Of a stretch of DNA of 64,000 nucleotides, positions 48,418 through 59,774 are shown in pieces. The stretch lies in NCBI GenBank assembly GCA_963169105.1, contig OY720643.1:19130373-19194372 (forward strand). Reading direction: 5' to 3'. Both the position numbers and the translations under genes were made by a program. How positions within the stretch are numbered: the stretch's first letter is position 1; each line of letters opens with the position of its first letter. This DNA is from Ceriagrion tenellum (lineage: Eukaryota; Arthropoda; Insecta; Odonata; Coenagrionidae). The notes under the pieces were generated by a model, which worked only from the letters and a program-made list of their open reading frames with translations, made no database searches and was not told the DNA's origin.

Positions 48418-48851
48418 GTTACAGTTAAGGATGAGTCGATTCCACTTTTTTCGATTTCGATTCCGATTCTCGATTCCGATTCCAGCGATTCTTATTCCTA
48501 CTAACAGGTGGGATATTGATATACCAATAGCTTACGACTGTTACTTAAATTTAAGTATTGGCTAAAATAAAATAACAAAGACAATTAAGTCGCTCAAAAA
48601 GTATATTTATTAACAAATAGCAAATATATCCTCAGCTTATTGAGATAGATAAGTACCAATTGATAGCCTACACCCAAAATTACTGAGACATTTCGGATGT
48701 GATAAATGAAATTTGATTTGAATATTTATCCATCTGGAATAGATGGAATCGGAATCGACTTTAGGCGATCGATTCTCGATACCGATTCTAATCCTGAGAA
48801 TCGGTGGAATCAAGAATCGAAATTTGGATTCGAATCATCCTTAGTTACAAT
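48418..48851. mobile_element. hAT-like MITE with 8-bp target duplication
   Basis: The element spans 48426-48843. It begins TAAGGATGAGTCGATTCC and ends GGATTCGAATCATCCTTA, which are inverted relative to each other with few mismatches. The flanks GTTACAGT (48418-48425) and GTTACAAT (48844-48851) form an 8-bp direct repeat with one mismatch, the duplication length of hAT transposons. Both subterminal parts are packed with GATTCC/GGAATC hexamers, which extend the inverted similarity. The middle is AT-rich and codes for no transposase; a 69-codon frame over the right end is incidental. Confidence 0.85.
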
Positions 48852-51800
48852 GAACCAATATTTCTGTGGCCATTTATGTCTTCATTATGCTGAATTTTTC
48901 CCACATCACACCTGATCTTCGCTTGCCATCTCATTTTGAGCGATAACATCCTTTGCGAGGAACGGTTTTGAGCGTACTGTATTTATTTCGATTTTCAGCT
49001 TTGAATTAAACGTCATGTAAAGTGGCTTTCCTGCATTCCAGTAAAATTCCCCTTCAGCTCTGTTAAATGCCTGGTAGTGGTGTAAGAAATGGTGTTTCTC
49101 TGGAGCGGCGACGGTTTGAAGTCATCTAACTTACCCTGGAAACTGAAATCATTTTTAATTTTAATCTCAGAAATTGTTATAGACCCCTACTAATTTGCTT
49201 ATCAAAGCTTTATCATGCGCTAGAACTTACTTCACCTTCAGCTCTCTAATTACTTCAGTGATTCTACTTAGCTCAATTCGTGCTTTTATCCTCATTTCTG
49301 CGAAATAAAAAGCTAAAAGCGGAGATTACCTCACGAAACCTCTAATTTTCCCCATCACCTAAGTATATCCGTAAAAATCTCGCACCGCAGACATTTATCT
49401 GGTCTGTTTTGACTATCAACATGTTTGTTACTAGACTTTCTGGAATAACTTGGGCCTCTCTGCTTAATTAATAGCCATCTCAAAGTACTCAAGGGAGGCA
49501 AAGTTGTTTTCCACCATTGTATTCCTCACCGCTGTAGGACAATGTCTGTAAGACCTACTGAAGGATGATATCATGCCTTACTAGAATGGATGTAAAGGTT
49601 GCCTATCCTAGTTGTTTTTGTACTACCTGGTTGATATAAAAAGGTAAAACTGGTATGGTAACGGATGAAAATGGGCTGGAAAAAGTTCATTTATTATGCT
49701 GTAGTTTTGTCTACTCTTCTATTTTCAATATTTTTTCGGTAAGACTCTCATTCTGATGTGGAATTATGAGAATATTGTGTGCTATTCATCTCTGAATCGT
49801 TGATACATTGGCTTAACTGCAGTGCTTTGTTTTCGTATACTTTCTCAAATTGAATTTGTGTTAATGTTTCAAGTTTTTGTAGCTTCATTTTAAGTGCAGT
49901 AACTATAATTCACCTAAGGTCTTGGTAAAAAATGTGCAAAATTGACCTCCCTACCGCATCCTGCTGGCCGGTCTATCATGTCGGGTGAAGATCACAGTTT
50001 TGTAGTGGTACTCATCGAATTTTAATCGAAAATTGTTAGAGAGCAGAACGCTGATTGTTATCCCACATGTTTAATCATTGTTTTCACACTTTTAAATTGC
50101 TGAATGCTTTTTCTTACGAGTTATTTTATTCGTTTGCTGGTAATTTATTATTGAACTCCTACAAATACATGTCGTGCATCTGTACCTGTTATCAAGAGAT
50201 ATTTGACTCTTCTGTGACTATGGGCAATTTTATTTTACTCCAGTAAAAATAACCATTCATAAACTTTTTTCCGTCTCATCATCATTCTGTTTTATCGTTG
50301 AGCTTGTAGTTGTTTTTTGTCAATCAAGGTTAACAATGGAGAAATTAAACCTTTCATCAATTCTCGATCCTAGAAAGGCTCTCAGTCTAGTTCGTTGAGA
50401 AAAATGTCTCGTTTATTTTGTATTTAGGAAGCTCGAGATTTTTAACCAGCTCTCATAGTTTTCCCAAGTGCTGAAGAGCGTGCAAGGAATGAAAGTTTTA
50501 CGAGATCCCGAGAAGTTTGTTTTCATCTATCTCTTTTGAATGGTTCTTACAACTTGGAAGGCGTCGAACTTCGATGTAACACTCATATTTCTACGGCTTA
50601 CCCCCTCGGCAACTCGTGACAATAGAGATTTCTCGTACGAGCTTACTCAAATGATTACTTAAGGAAGCTGAATCAGTGGTTAGGGTCATTGAGTGCACAT
50701 TTAAATACTTTTTTGAGTAAGTCAACATATAATTTTTGGACCACACTCCATTTTGGCTCTTATGTTTAAGTGTTGAAACTCACCATACCGACAGTAATGG
50801 AAATGATGCAGGAATTACATTTATTCTCAGAGAATGACATGATCGGAGATTTCACGGCGGTTTTCAAAATTTGAAAGAAATAACATAGAAATGTGTTTTA
50901 TTCGATTATTGGACTCAGCCTGACCCCCTGATATTTGTCAGCAGCCATTTTTATCACATTAAATATATTATTTCACATTGATAAGAAAATCAGTACCTAT
51001 ATATGAAATCGAATTATTACGTAAAGTATCTCATATACCCTTAGGCTACGTGTTAAAATACCATTTTTTTAGCCTAAACGTAAATCTGGCCGATACATTT
51101 CTTTCTAGTTTATCTCTCTTGGCAAAGTTTTGCTGAAATATCTACACTTTTTATCTACTCTGCTTCACGCTTTAGAACTAAGAATAACTACCTAAAGGGG
51201 TAAAAAAAAAGTCATAACCATTCTCAAAAATTGGAAAGAGGAGAGAGAAGACGCCATGCAATCACTTCTTGACTACAAACACGGGCAAAAGTACATGGTT
51301 TCTGGAAAGAAAATTATTTACTACCTAGTCTTTTAGAGAGCCATTACACTCCGTGACAGTTGTGACGTTGAAGCTGTTATTACAATTTAGTTTGAGAATG
51401 CTTTGATTTTACGACTCTTTTATATGGTTTTCTAATTTTTACGCCGCTCTATTCTCAAAGGTCTGGCGAAGTTTACAGACTACCGGATAGGATGTGCGTC
51501 CGTTAATTATTACGGTGTGATTGAACAATGAACTCACTATGGTAATTAGTTGCATTACCGCAATTACAGAGGAATGCCGGGAGTTTGTATTGTAACTCGG
51601 TAATGTCTTGGTGAAACCAGCCATTACTTTTAAAAATATTTAACGGCATCATATCATGAGGCATCCGGCGCCAAAAATTCATACAGCGTTTTTGGTTTGT
51701 CAAAAATTCACGAACACGAAGCCACAGTCGTGTATCCTGCCGTTGCCTACATGAAATATTAATATCTTGGAATGTCGTTGTCGTACCAGAACTCTTGAGA

Positions 51801-52329
51801 CTTCATTTAGAAGTTGCTATTTTCATTGAAATGCGTTAAACCTGAATATATATTTCCTGAGTGACTCGCACATTATTCTGTTGCGACCTTTGGTCAAAAA
51901 CATATCTTTATAGTGAACGATTTTTATTCATCTTTGATTCCGCACACGTGATAAATTTCCAGATATTTTACTTCTGAGTACTTTGGACTTCCTGAGACTT
52001 TCTTGGAGATATTTTGACTCTTATAGAGTTAATTTTTGGGTTTAAACCTGACTCAAACCAATTCTTTCAATACATGGTTACCATGCAATCCTACATACTT
52101 CAAGTTGCATTGAATTCTGATTCTATCAACTCTATAAGCCTCTCTCCTGTCATCGGGAGGTTTGGATAATAATTGAGAGTAAGGGACTAGTACTGATCCT
52201 AAGTAGTTTCTCGGAAAAGTATTCACGACAGTATACCCTATCTCTTTTGCTCTGTCACTGTTACTTTCCTGTGGTGTCGTCAATGGATATATCAACAAGG
52301 CGGTCTAGTATAAATTCCCGTTCCACACA
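48852..52329. other. Long AT-rich stretch, no recognised feature
   Basis: About 3.5 kb without a recognisable gene, RNA or repeat. Open frames are all under 85 codons and resemble nothing I know. Confidence 0.6.
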
Positions 52330-52960
52330 GTCGACCGCGTGGCTCGAATGAATGCACCCCGGCTCCCAGGTGTAAGCTCGTCCCAGTGATTTTGACCTAG
52401 GGGCACTCCTTTTGGCTTGATGAATTATACCGACGATTTCCTCTCTCGAGACCCCATTTTTTTTACATCGATTGCCAAAAAAAAATGCGACACCTTTTCC
52501 TCTCACGCGAAACAGAATTCGTGGGAAGGGTGCTTGCTCGCATGGGAGAGCTGCCCGCCCCTCTCTCCGTCTCTTGAGCCGCTCGGGAGTGACCCAAATA
52601 AGGCAAAGGATTGATTTTCTCGCCCCACTCGGCGACACGCGGTCACCCCCCCACCCTTTCCCTCCCTTTAACCTCTGACCCTCTCCCTCTTTCCACTCCC
52701 CTCCGTACGTACGCTCCGCTCTCTCGCCCAGGCACTCGCGCCGAGAGGCCAGGGGCCCCACGCCGCCACCTAATCCCTCGCCACCACGAGAGCTGTGTGT
52801 GTGTGTTTATAATATCATGCCGACGTTTTGCTTGGCTGCGTGGTACTCACTCAACTCTTTCTACTTTCTCCCTCTACGACTCGTCCTCCCGCCGTGGCCA
52901 ACGACACAACGCACAGCTATCGAGAGATGCCATTCAGTGTCGCCTCGTTCAGAATACTAT
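52330..52960. other. GC- and CpG-rich island
   Basis: Includes CGTACGTACGCTCCGCTC, CTCGCGCCGAGAGGCC and CGCCCCACTCGGCGACACG, strongly contrasting with AT-rich flanks. Frames of 166 codons (minus, 52261-52761) and 149 codons (plus, 52611-53060) overlap on opposite strands with no domain, as expected from low stop-codon density. A (GT)n tract near 52795 is followed by TTTATAATATC. It could be a promoter or exon, but no splice or start signals settle this. Confidence 0.35.
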
Positions 52961-53330
52961 CTTACGTACCAACGTAGTAACCCGGAACGCATCTACAATA
53001 CTATCGTACACTCAGGAGTACTATCGTCCCTCACACCTGGGCATCGCGACAAACAGGTGAAGAGCATTGTAGTAAATAAAACTTTGTGTCTCTCATCCCT
53101 GCAGAGGCGGATGCTTTTCAGAGGGAACCCAATCCCCCCTACTTGAATGTCTTGTGGAGGGCACATCAAGTATTTATCAAGTGTTTATCTCCTTGTATAT
53201 ACCTTTAATTAATATTATTAACATATAGTCACGCGTTTTTGGCGTGTGAAAACTGATTTCCCATGTTCGAGCGCTTGGTTTACTTTTACTATTCACCCAA
53301 TTAACCTACAATTTCCGAGTGAGTTATACA
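52961..53330. other. No recognised feature
   Basis: Transition from the GC-rich island to AT-rich DNA. Nothing recognised. Confidence 0.5.
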
Positions 53331-53941
53331 CTTATTCCCGTATTCATAGTTGTATTCCTAGGGATTACCTGGGTATCCCCTAGCCAGGTAACACCTAGGG
53401 GTCCCCAACGCTGAGCGATTCTTAAACCTTACCTGGGTAACACCCAGACAGGGGACGGCTGTGTAAGAGATTTGGCAACAATCCCGCGAAAATATACTTA
53501 TGAATGGTTCCGCTGAATGGTTCTCGATGCTCATTTTTCACCGTAACCAAGCACGCTATAAACAATAATATAGTATACTCTTACACGATGTTGATGAAAA
53601 ACTATCGAAGGAGGATGAGAAAATGTTTACAGCATTACTTAAATATTTATGTAATATGAATGGTATGATTTTAAACAGAAAACGTTACTATGGAAAGTTG
53701 TTGATATTATCGTGCACTGCCATTAGTACAGTAGCATCCATTCATCCCACGCATGGGCAGCAGTACTGCGTTAGGGGAGCTTTGGGTAAGCTTCATGCCT
53801 TACCCAGGAAATCGACGGCCTGGGGGAGGGTTAGGGGACAACAGTCCCCTGGTTAACGACTATGAATACCATTTCTGAGCCAAGGGGTTCCCCCACACCT
53901 GGGGGACACCCAGGTACCGACTATGAATACGACCCTTATTC
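53331..53941. mobile_element. 597-bp inverted-repeat element, 7-bp duplication
   Basis: The element is 53338-53934. The left end has CGTATTCATAGTTG, the right end CGACTATGAATACG, so the termini are inverted copies. Subterminal blocks based on ACCTGGGTAACACC occur near both ends in both orientations. CTTATTC flanks the element on each side (53331-53337 and 53935-53941), a 7-bp direct repeat, 8 bp if one mismatch is allowed. The interior includes a 77-codon frame with no domain. It is a non-autonomous DNA transposon of undetermined superfamily. Confidence 0.8.
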
Positions 53942-54516
53942 TTAAGGTTGCGAAGTAGATTTATTTGATTCGCTCAAAAATGGTGCAATTGTTATAGAGT
54001 GTGCACAATTCTCCTAGCTTCAAGGGGAATAGCTCGATTGAAACTTGAGTGGAATCTTTACATGCCCTAAAACAACAGCGTTATGTCGAAAACATTGTAG
54101 TGTAGTAGGAGCGACGTCTCAAGAATCGAGCAGTTTGCAAGCCGCTTCCCTCGACTGTAATTGGGGAGCGGGTGAACGCCCAATGAAAACCCGGGGGATA
54201 TTAAGAGCTCCGTCCGTCGTCGCCTGCTCACGGTCGCGTCGCTGTTCTCATTTCCGAGAGTCACCTCTTGTGGACCTTGGCCTTGGGGAAATTCCAGAAC
54301 ACGCCTGATTGATTTCGTTAGAGCCCTCAATGTCGGGAAATCAGGGCGGGTAATATCTGTACCGCAAATCGGGGTAAAGTCAGTTACTGGGGTGAAGGCG
54401 GTACATACACGAAAATGTCGAGTGTGGAATCCCCAGATTTAAAGGAAGAATCTGCAGGCTAAAATAAGATGGAGGTAGATGACGACGGTTGGTTTATGTA
54501 CATGTTTATTCAATAT
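53942..54516. other. No recognised gene; small GC-rich patch
   Basis: A CpG-containing patch at about 54110-54300 (for example CGTCCGTCGTCGCC) carries overlapping 87-codon frames on both strands with no domain. The rest is unassigned. Confidence 0.4.
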
Positions 54517-55110
54517 AAGAAGCTAAGTTTTGTTAAACGTATAATAGGAAGGTCCTCGGATGGAAAAGACAAAGACAGATGCTACTTCGCTGTAGTTCGG
54601 CCACACCTCGAATACGCCGCGAGAATTTGGCACTCTGGTCAAATAAATTTAACCAAAAAAATTAATAAAACACAAAGGAAAGGAGCGAGCTTCGTTAAAA
54701 ACTGCTACGAGCGTACATCGTACATCATGTAGTGTCTCACAACTTTTAGAGGGTTTAAGGTGGGAGCCCTTAGAGACTCGGAGGCTACACGCTAGGCTTA
54801 GGTTGCTTGATAAATTCAAAACTGATATTTTTCAGAGCGACATAGGGAATATTATCATGACTCCTCACTACATCTCTAGGTCTGACAGATGCGATAAAAT
54901 AAGAGAGATTCTCTGCCAAACAGATAGATATAAAAACTCATTCTTTCCGCGAACAATAAGCGATCACAATAAAAATTAAGCTCCACTAAATGCACTCCTA
55001 TAATTCATGTCACCATTTCATCTCCAAAAAACTTACGCCTTTACACGGCTGGTGACCTAACACCCCCTGCAACACGCCCATGCGGCAGCTTGCGGGGTAT
55101 TATGTAAATG
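54517..55110 (+). pseudogene. LINE family B copy 3 (jockey/CR1-like)
   Basis: Reading gives KLSFVKRIIGRSSDG, YFAVVRPHLEYAARIWHSGQ, LTKKINKTQRKGASFVKNCY, then after a frame disturbance at 54730 SVSQLLEGLRWEPLETRRLH, FQSDIGNIIMTPHYISRSDR, CDKIREILC and FFPRTISDHNKN ending near 54979. It reaches further 5' than copy 1. The 3' untranslated region has the TTTACACGGCTGGTGACC block and ends GGGGTATTATGTAAATG. It is uninterrupted where copy 1 holds the MITE. Confidence 0.9.
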
Positions 55111-57870
55111 TATCATATAGTATTAGATATATTATGTAGTATTAGACACTATCTGGCGATACCAGCCATAGCTTCAACCATTATTATGAGTCTCACCTTC
55201 AATTGGTTAGATTATCTTCGCCTTTGTGTTACCACGTTATCGCTACAAAACATCAGTTATTTTGCCGTTCTAGTTTATGATATTGCTGAGTAAATATTTT
55301 GTCATGCTTAAAAACTATTTGAGTATAATAATCCGTTGATAAAATTAAAATATGTGTTGTACAATTTTTTTCTCTAAAAGGTCCAAAAAGTGTAGTAAGA
55401 GGAGTGAATCAGGTGCAACAAAGTATTTTGTTTGTTACATATGTTCGTCGTTCTAGTTACTGGATTTTTCTGGATGCCTCGGGCTTACCAAGAAAACTTG
55501 GAGGCTGGAGACCTAGGCGGAGGTTATGCGGGTGTAGTAAGGGATTGCAGTTATATTGCATTATTTTTAAGGGAAAAAAGGTCGTGAAATTACAAACTCG
55601 GAAAAAGGTTTTAAAGATACATACAAGTTTACCGGTATATTTTGCGTCTCTTGTATCAACTATTTCAATGAAGTTATGAAATTCAGATAATTAAATAGAA
55701 CATTTAGGGGAAAATAGACAATATTAGCAATCGTTCTGCGGTCATAAATGGCTCTCAAAAGGCGTTAATGTCTACCATCTACCCGGACCCCCGATAATCA
55801 CTGCACCCCCAACAAAATGCTCAAATGACGCGCATGGCCGGAGGATAAAGGATTATCCTCCAGAAAACCTTGAGAGTCAATAAAGGCAATTGCCACCAAA
55901 ATATTCAATGCAGATTGTTTTTGCTTCGAAAAAAGGCCAACGCTTTGGTACGCTATGGATAATCTATTAAATATAGAGGTTTGGTAAGGCGTTATTCAAT
56001 TGAACAGGATTAGCAGAAGGTATCTGAGCATAAAACTCACGGGGTGAAGTTAAAGGATATGCCAGTGTCTTCGTATCCAACAAAATACGGTGTACCATCT
56101 ATACCCTTCTTCGTGGAGGGAAGGTGGTACAGTGTCAACTCTTTTTCCTGTGCTTGTATTGGCTGTATTACCAATATCCAATCCAAACATGAAACGATTA
56201 GTTGATAGATTTAGTTTCCTTCGTAAATAATTCATTGAAAAAAGAAAGGTGTGTACAGGATAACTTAAACCCCTCATAAACAGTACCGACTTTACCTTGG
56301 TGTATGGTACGTATAATGCCCCTTCTACATTATACCAGCTTTCTAAGCTAGTAACTCGAATGCTAGCAAGAATTTCATTTTTAAAAACGAGTTATCACCA
56401 GCCATAATTAACTTGTTTACTAAGCTTGAGTTACTGAACCGGTGTTTGAAATGTGTGGAATGGAAGTTATGGTTGTTGAAATTACGGTTGAAATGCCAGT
56501 TGAAAAACTGGAGGATGACGCAGAAAATAGCAGCGCTAAACTAAAAGGAAAATTGAGGTTCTCCTGGTCTAATACTGCCAGCATTTCCATTCAGAGTAAG
56601 GTACATTAATTTAGTTAACATTCTATACAGATACCAAATGTGAGTACTGCTCTGTACTGCTGCTGGCGCGTTAACTGTGTCAGTTGTTCTAGTGACTCTT
56701 GACCAGAGGTCAATAGAGTTTCGCCTGAAATGAACTATAAATTGTGTGAACGACAGTTACGAGCCGCCGATACTAATCATAATTCAACCCTAAAGGGTTA
56801 ATAGGAAAAGTTAGTCCTAGCAAATTACTATTCTACAACGGCTTGCGGGGAATTTTACTCTGATGAAAAATTATTCACAAGTTATTGCCTAGACACATAG
56901 TTGTTGTTTGCATTAGTAACAAAAAGCTTCCGCTGGATATTTACCGACACTTTTACAAAATCTGCAAGCGGACTTACTAAGCCTTTTAAATGTGAAATTT
57001 ACGTTAAAATTCACTTTATGACTGCAGTGTTCGAGATATAATCGGCATTGTAAATCTATACTTGATGGCTTATTGTGAAATGTGTCACTTTCCTCAAGAA
57101 GTCCCGGGTTCAAGTACTGGCGTTGGCGGAAATTTTTTCATTCGTTATCCTTATATTTGAATGTAATAATCAGAGCGGTTACTTTGGCTTATAATACGTA
57201 CGGGCAATCAAGATGAAATCTACTTTTGGCCAAAATTCGTATGAATTTTCCTTTCTGTTACCTTTCGATACTCTCTACGATGAAACAGGGATGCGATCTT
57301 TTACCGAATGCGAAAAAAATATGGTGACACTGCGTGGTCCGGAACGTAATCCTGAGACTTGCGTCTTATTTTGAGGTTCGTATCCCGCAGATCTTGAATA
57401 GAGGCTAAGTCAAAATGTGACCTTATCGTTGACCATCAAACATGCAAGGGGGTTTTCCAAAGGTTTCTACCGGGAAGGGTGCGTCCTTTAAGCCGAAAAT
57501 ACAGTATGAACTCTTATTTTTTCCGTGCACTGGGACGTTTAATTGATGATTGTTGGTCTCTTATCTGGAAAAAATTTGGGTTTTCTTTATAGGAGTTATT
57601 TTTTTGGTGACTTTAGTCATTAACTCTTGTGAAGTGAAAATCTCTGTATTTAGGCTGCATATCTGAGTGTCCTTGAGGATAGCGCTTATCTTGTACTTAA
57701 TCAAGAGGTATGAATATTAGGGATGATCGTTAAAAACTTTATTTCAGATTTCAATGAGCTTGGGGTCAGAAAATTCGCCTTTGGAGCTCAATTTAACGAA
57801 GACATATTTCTGAATATTTGTCAAATGCTCTGGAGGTTTTTCCAAGTGTCACTTCTATTAGGTCATTTTG
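55111..57870. other. No firmly recognised feature
   Basis: AT-rich DNA. Two tRNA-like B-box strings, GGTTCAAGTAC (about 57108) and GGTTCGTATCC (about 57375), have no convincing A box or cloverleaf around them. No gene is supported. Confidence 0.5.
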
Positions 57871-58179
57871 TTAAAAAGTTGAAATATTCGGAAGATAGTG
57901 CTTTCCTTTATTTTTTCGTGGATAATGGCTACATATTGTCAGGAGGCATTGGACATGTTTTGCAGTAGCTACTTGAGTGCGGGATCCCCCCAGACAATGG
58001 AAAAAAGACGAATGTAATTCAGAATAGGCAACTCCGGCAAGCACGTCGTGGACAAGGCGTTCTAGGCCAGCGCGTCTACCATCATCTTCTAGGGCTGTGC
58101 CACTAGCTGAAGGAAATCCGAACCTGATAAGTTCCCTTGAAAGCGCAATTAGCTGATGCCGAATAGCGTTTTCCCTCAT
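57871..58179 (-). CDS. Unassigned ORF, possible exon
   Basis: A minus-strand frame of 102 codons starts MRENAIRHQLIALSRELIRF and continues GFPSASGTALEDDGRRAG, LERLVHDVLAGVAYSEL. The first 75 codons have balanced, protein-like composition, with amphipathic helix-like stretches and mixed codon use, unlike the low-complexity frames in the GC islands. The tail after about codon 75 is ordinary AT-rich sequence, so a real exon would end near 57965. No strong donor site is seen there, and an in-frame stop lies two codons before the ATG. I do not recognise the protein. It may be a host exon, a decayed transposon gene, or chance. Confidence 0.25.
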   Translation of the reverse strand: MRENAIRHQLIALSRELIRFGFPSASGTALEDDGRRAGLERLVHDVLAGVAYSELHSSFFHCLGGSRTQVATAKHVQCLLTICSHYPRKNKGKHYLPNISTF

Positions 58180-58299
58180 TACCTATGATGTTGTTGCTTA
58201 GAAATCGAAATAAATGTTTTAAATGATCAACTCCTACAGTGTCTTAATCTTCCTTGGAATTATTATTGCACAAAATTTCATCACCTTGCCCCCGTTACT

Positions 58300-58447
58300 T
58301 CCTGGCTTGTACTAGGTTGTAGTCACCGATTACATCCGCACTTGGATCGCTCTTGTACTGCTTACCTTGGTTTTTCTATCTGATTCTGACAAGTATGTAG
58401 TATATTTCGTGTCTTACAATATCTCCTGGCATCTTTCATGCGCTTGA
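58300..58447 (-). pseudogene. RTE-like LINE endonuclease fragment
   Basis: On minus the fragment reads ILHTCQNQIEK and, shifted, QYKSDPSADVIGDYNLVQAR. It matches, in order, the CQRYQNQ and YPGADINSDHNLAVMESR region of the remnant at 36.8 kb. At DNA level GACAAGTATGTAGT is shared exactly. It covers only the C-terminal end of the endonuclease domain, and the catalytic-motif Ser/Asp/His positions are changed. Confidence 0.65.
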
Positions 58448-59544
58448 AAATGACTATGAAAGGAATAATTTTAGGGACAGGATCAATTTTCTTAAATTAC
58501 TTATGATTCTTGCGTAGACTTCAATAAAACACGACATTCCTCAATGTCTCTCCTTAGGGTCTCTTTATTGCAGTAGTTTTCTTGCGTTCTGTAGATATTA
58601 CCATGAGACAATGTTCATGCTGATCATAGAGGAACTTACATTCTCGCACTGGAAATTCTTAGAGAAAAAAGGAAGTCATAAGACTCAATCTATTCTCATT
58701 TACAAGCGATCATTTTTTGATGATCACCAATAGAGTGAATAATTACATATAGGGGAGACTTTCCTTCTCTTTTTCATCAATAAAATTAGAGTTTCTCTTT
58801 AATTCTTGGCTATAGTTGTTACTGCTCAAAAAGGCATCTCCTGGTCTTGGAGCAGAAGCTTTTTAAACAGAAGCCATAAAACCCTCCTCTTAAGAGAAAA
58901 GAGACTGTCAATATGAAAGCCGAGTAAGATTCTGGCTGCAACGAGTTTAATAGGCTCCCTCATTTCAATGGTAGATACAATCACTGGATAAAGTTTTAGG
59001 GAGAGAGACGCACATTGCAGAACTAATAATTTGGAATACTCAGTCGTTACTAGCAAAATATTTCACCACAGACACGGATGAGTACCCATGAACCCGAAAT
59101 TAGCACTATTTGATGGAGTTTTAAGTTTTTTCTTTCACAATAACATAGCAGTAGCTTTATTCGCAACAACGCAATTTCAAACATAACAGTCAGGACGCAA
59201 TTTTGACGGTAATTGGGGAAAATATAGATATAGTTTCGCTTTTCTGGTTCCCTGACTTTGCTTTCTCCAAAATAACGAAGACGACTGTCGTGGAACTTAA
59301 GCTTTGCTGACTGATAGTATTTGTTATAGTAATATACCAATGCTAATATTAGAGAAATATTTCAAACCTGCAGCCTTTTTATTATCAGGCTGTCTTTTTA
59401 CTCACCCGGCCCGGACAAAGTCATAATCAAATTACTGATTCCCAGTGAAGCTGTTATACCTCCCTACTTTTTGAGAATATTGCTGAACAGATTTGAGTTT
59501 TGCACAACGTGGTCTCATTTGCTCGCATAATATTCCTCTGCCAA
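58448..59544. other. No recognised feature
   Basis: AT-rich DNA with unassigned short frames. Confidence 0.6.
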
Positions 59545-59610
59545 CCTGATGACATCATCAGGTCTGAACATAATGTGGTTTCATGCCTAATAGAGTTGAA
59601 ACGGAACATA
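59545..59610 (+). repeat. CTGATGA motif with palindromic core
   Basis: CCTGATGA / TCATCAGG (59545-59562) is an 8-bp inverted repeat around CA, followed by TCTGAAC. It opens like the Penelope-like motifs elsewhere in the window but has GAAC in place of GAAAC, so its membership is doubtful. It sits directly upstream of a strong hairpin. Confidence 0.35.
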
Positions 59611-59613
59611 AAT

Positions 59614-59707
59614 GCACTATAAAAAAATGATCTTCTTCCACTGTGATAATATATATTATCGGTTATAAATATTATCGCAGTGGAATTTGCTCATTTTTTC
59701 ATAGTGC
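59614..59707. repeat. Long hairpin (inverted repeat), 94 bp
   Basis: The left arm GCACTATAAAAAAATGATC continues to TCCACTGTGATAATAT (to 59653). The right arm ATATTATCGCAGTGGA continues to TCATTTTTTCATAGTGC (to 59707). The arms pair with few mismatches around a loop of about 13-15 bases. Unlike the palindromes at 31.0 and 61.7 kb, no CTGATGA core lies at the centre; one lies outside the left arm. Confidence 0.8.
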
Positions 59708-59774
59708 AATCAGGCCTGAATTCGTCATCATGGTGGCTGTAGAAACAATTTAAAGCGAAAAAACCTCATGGATT

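Noticed and set aside
52261..52761. 166-codon minus-strand open frame in a GC-rich island
   Set aside because: Overlapped by frames of similar length on the other strand. Composition is Arg/Gly/Glu-rich without a motif, consistent with chance.
57100..57400. Two tRNA B-box-like strings, GGTTCAAGTAC and GGTTCGTATCC
   Set aside because: No A box at proper spacing and no cloverleaf could be drawn. Single B-box words occur by chance.
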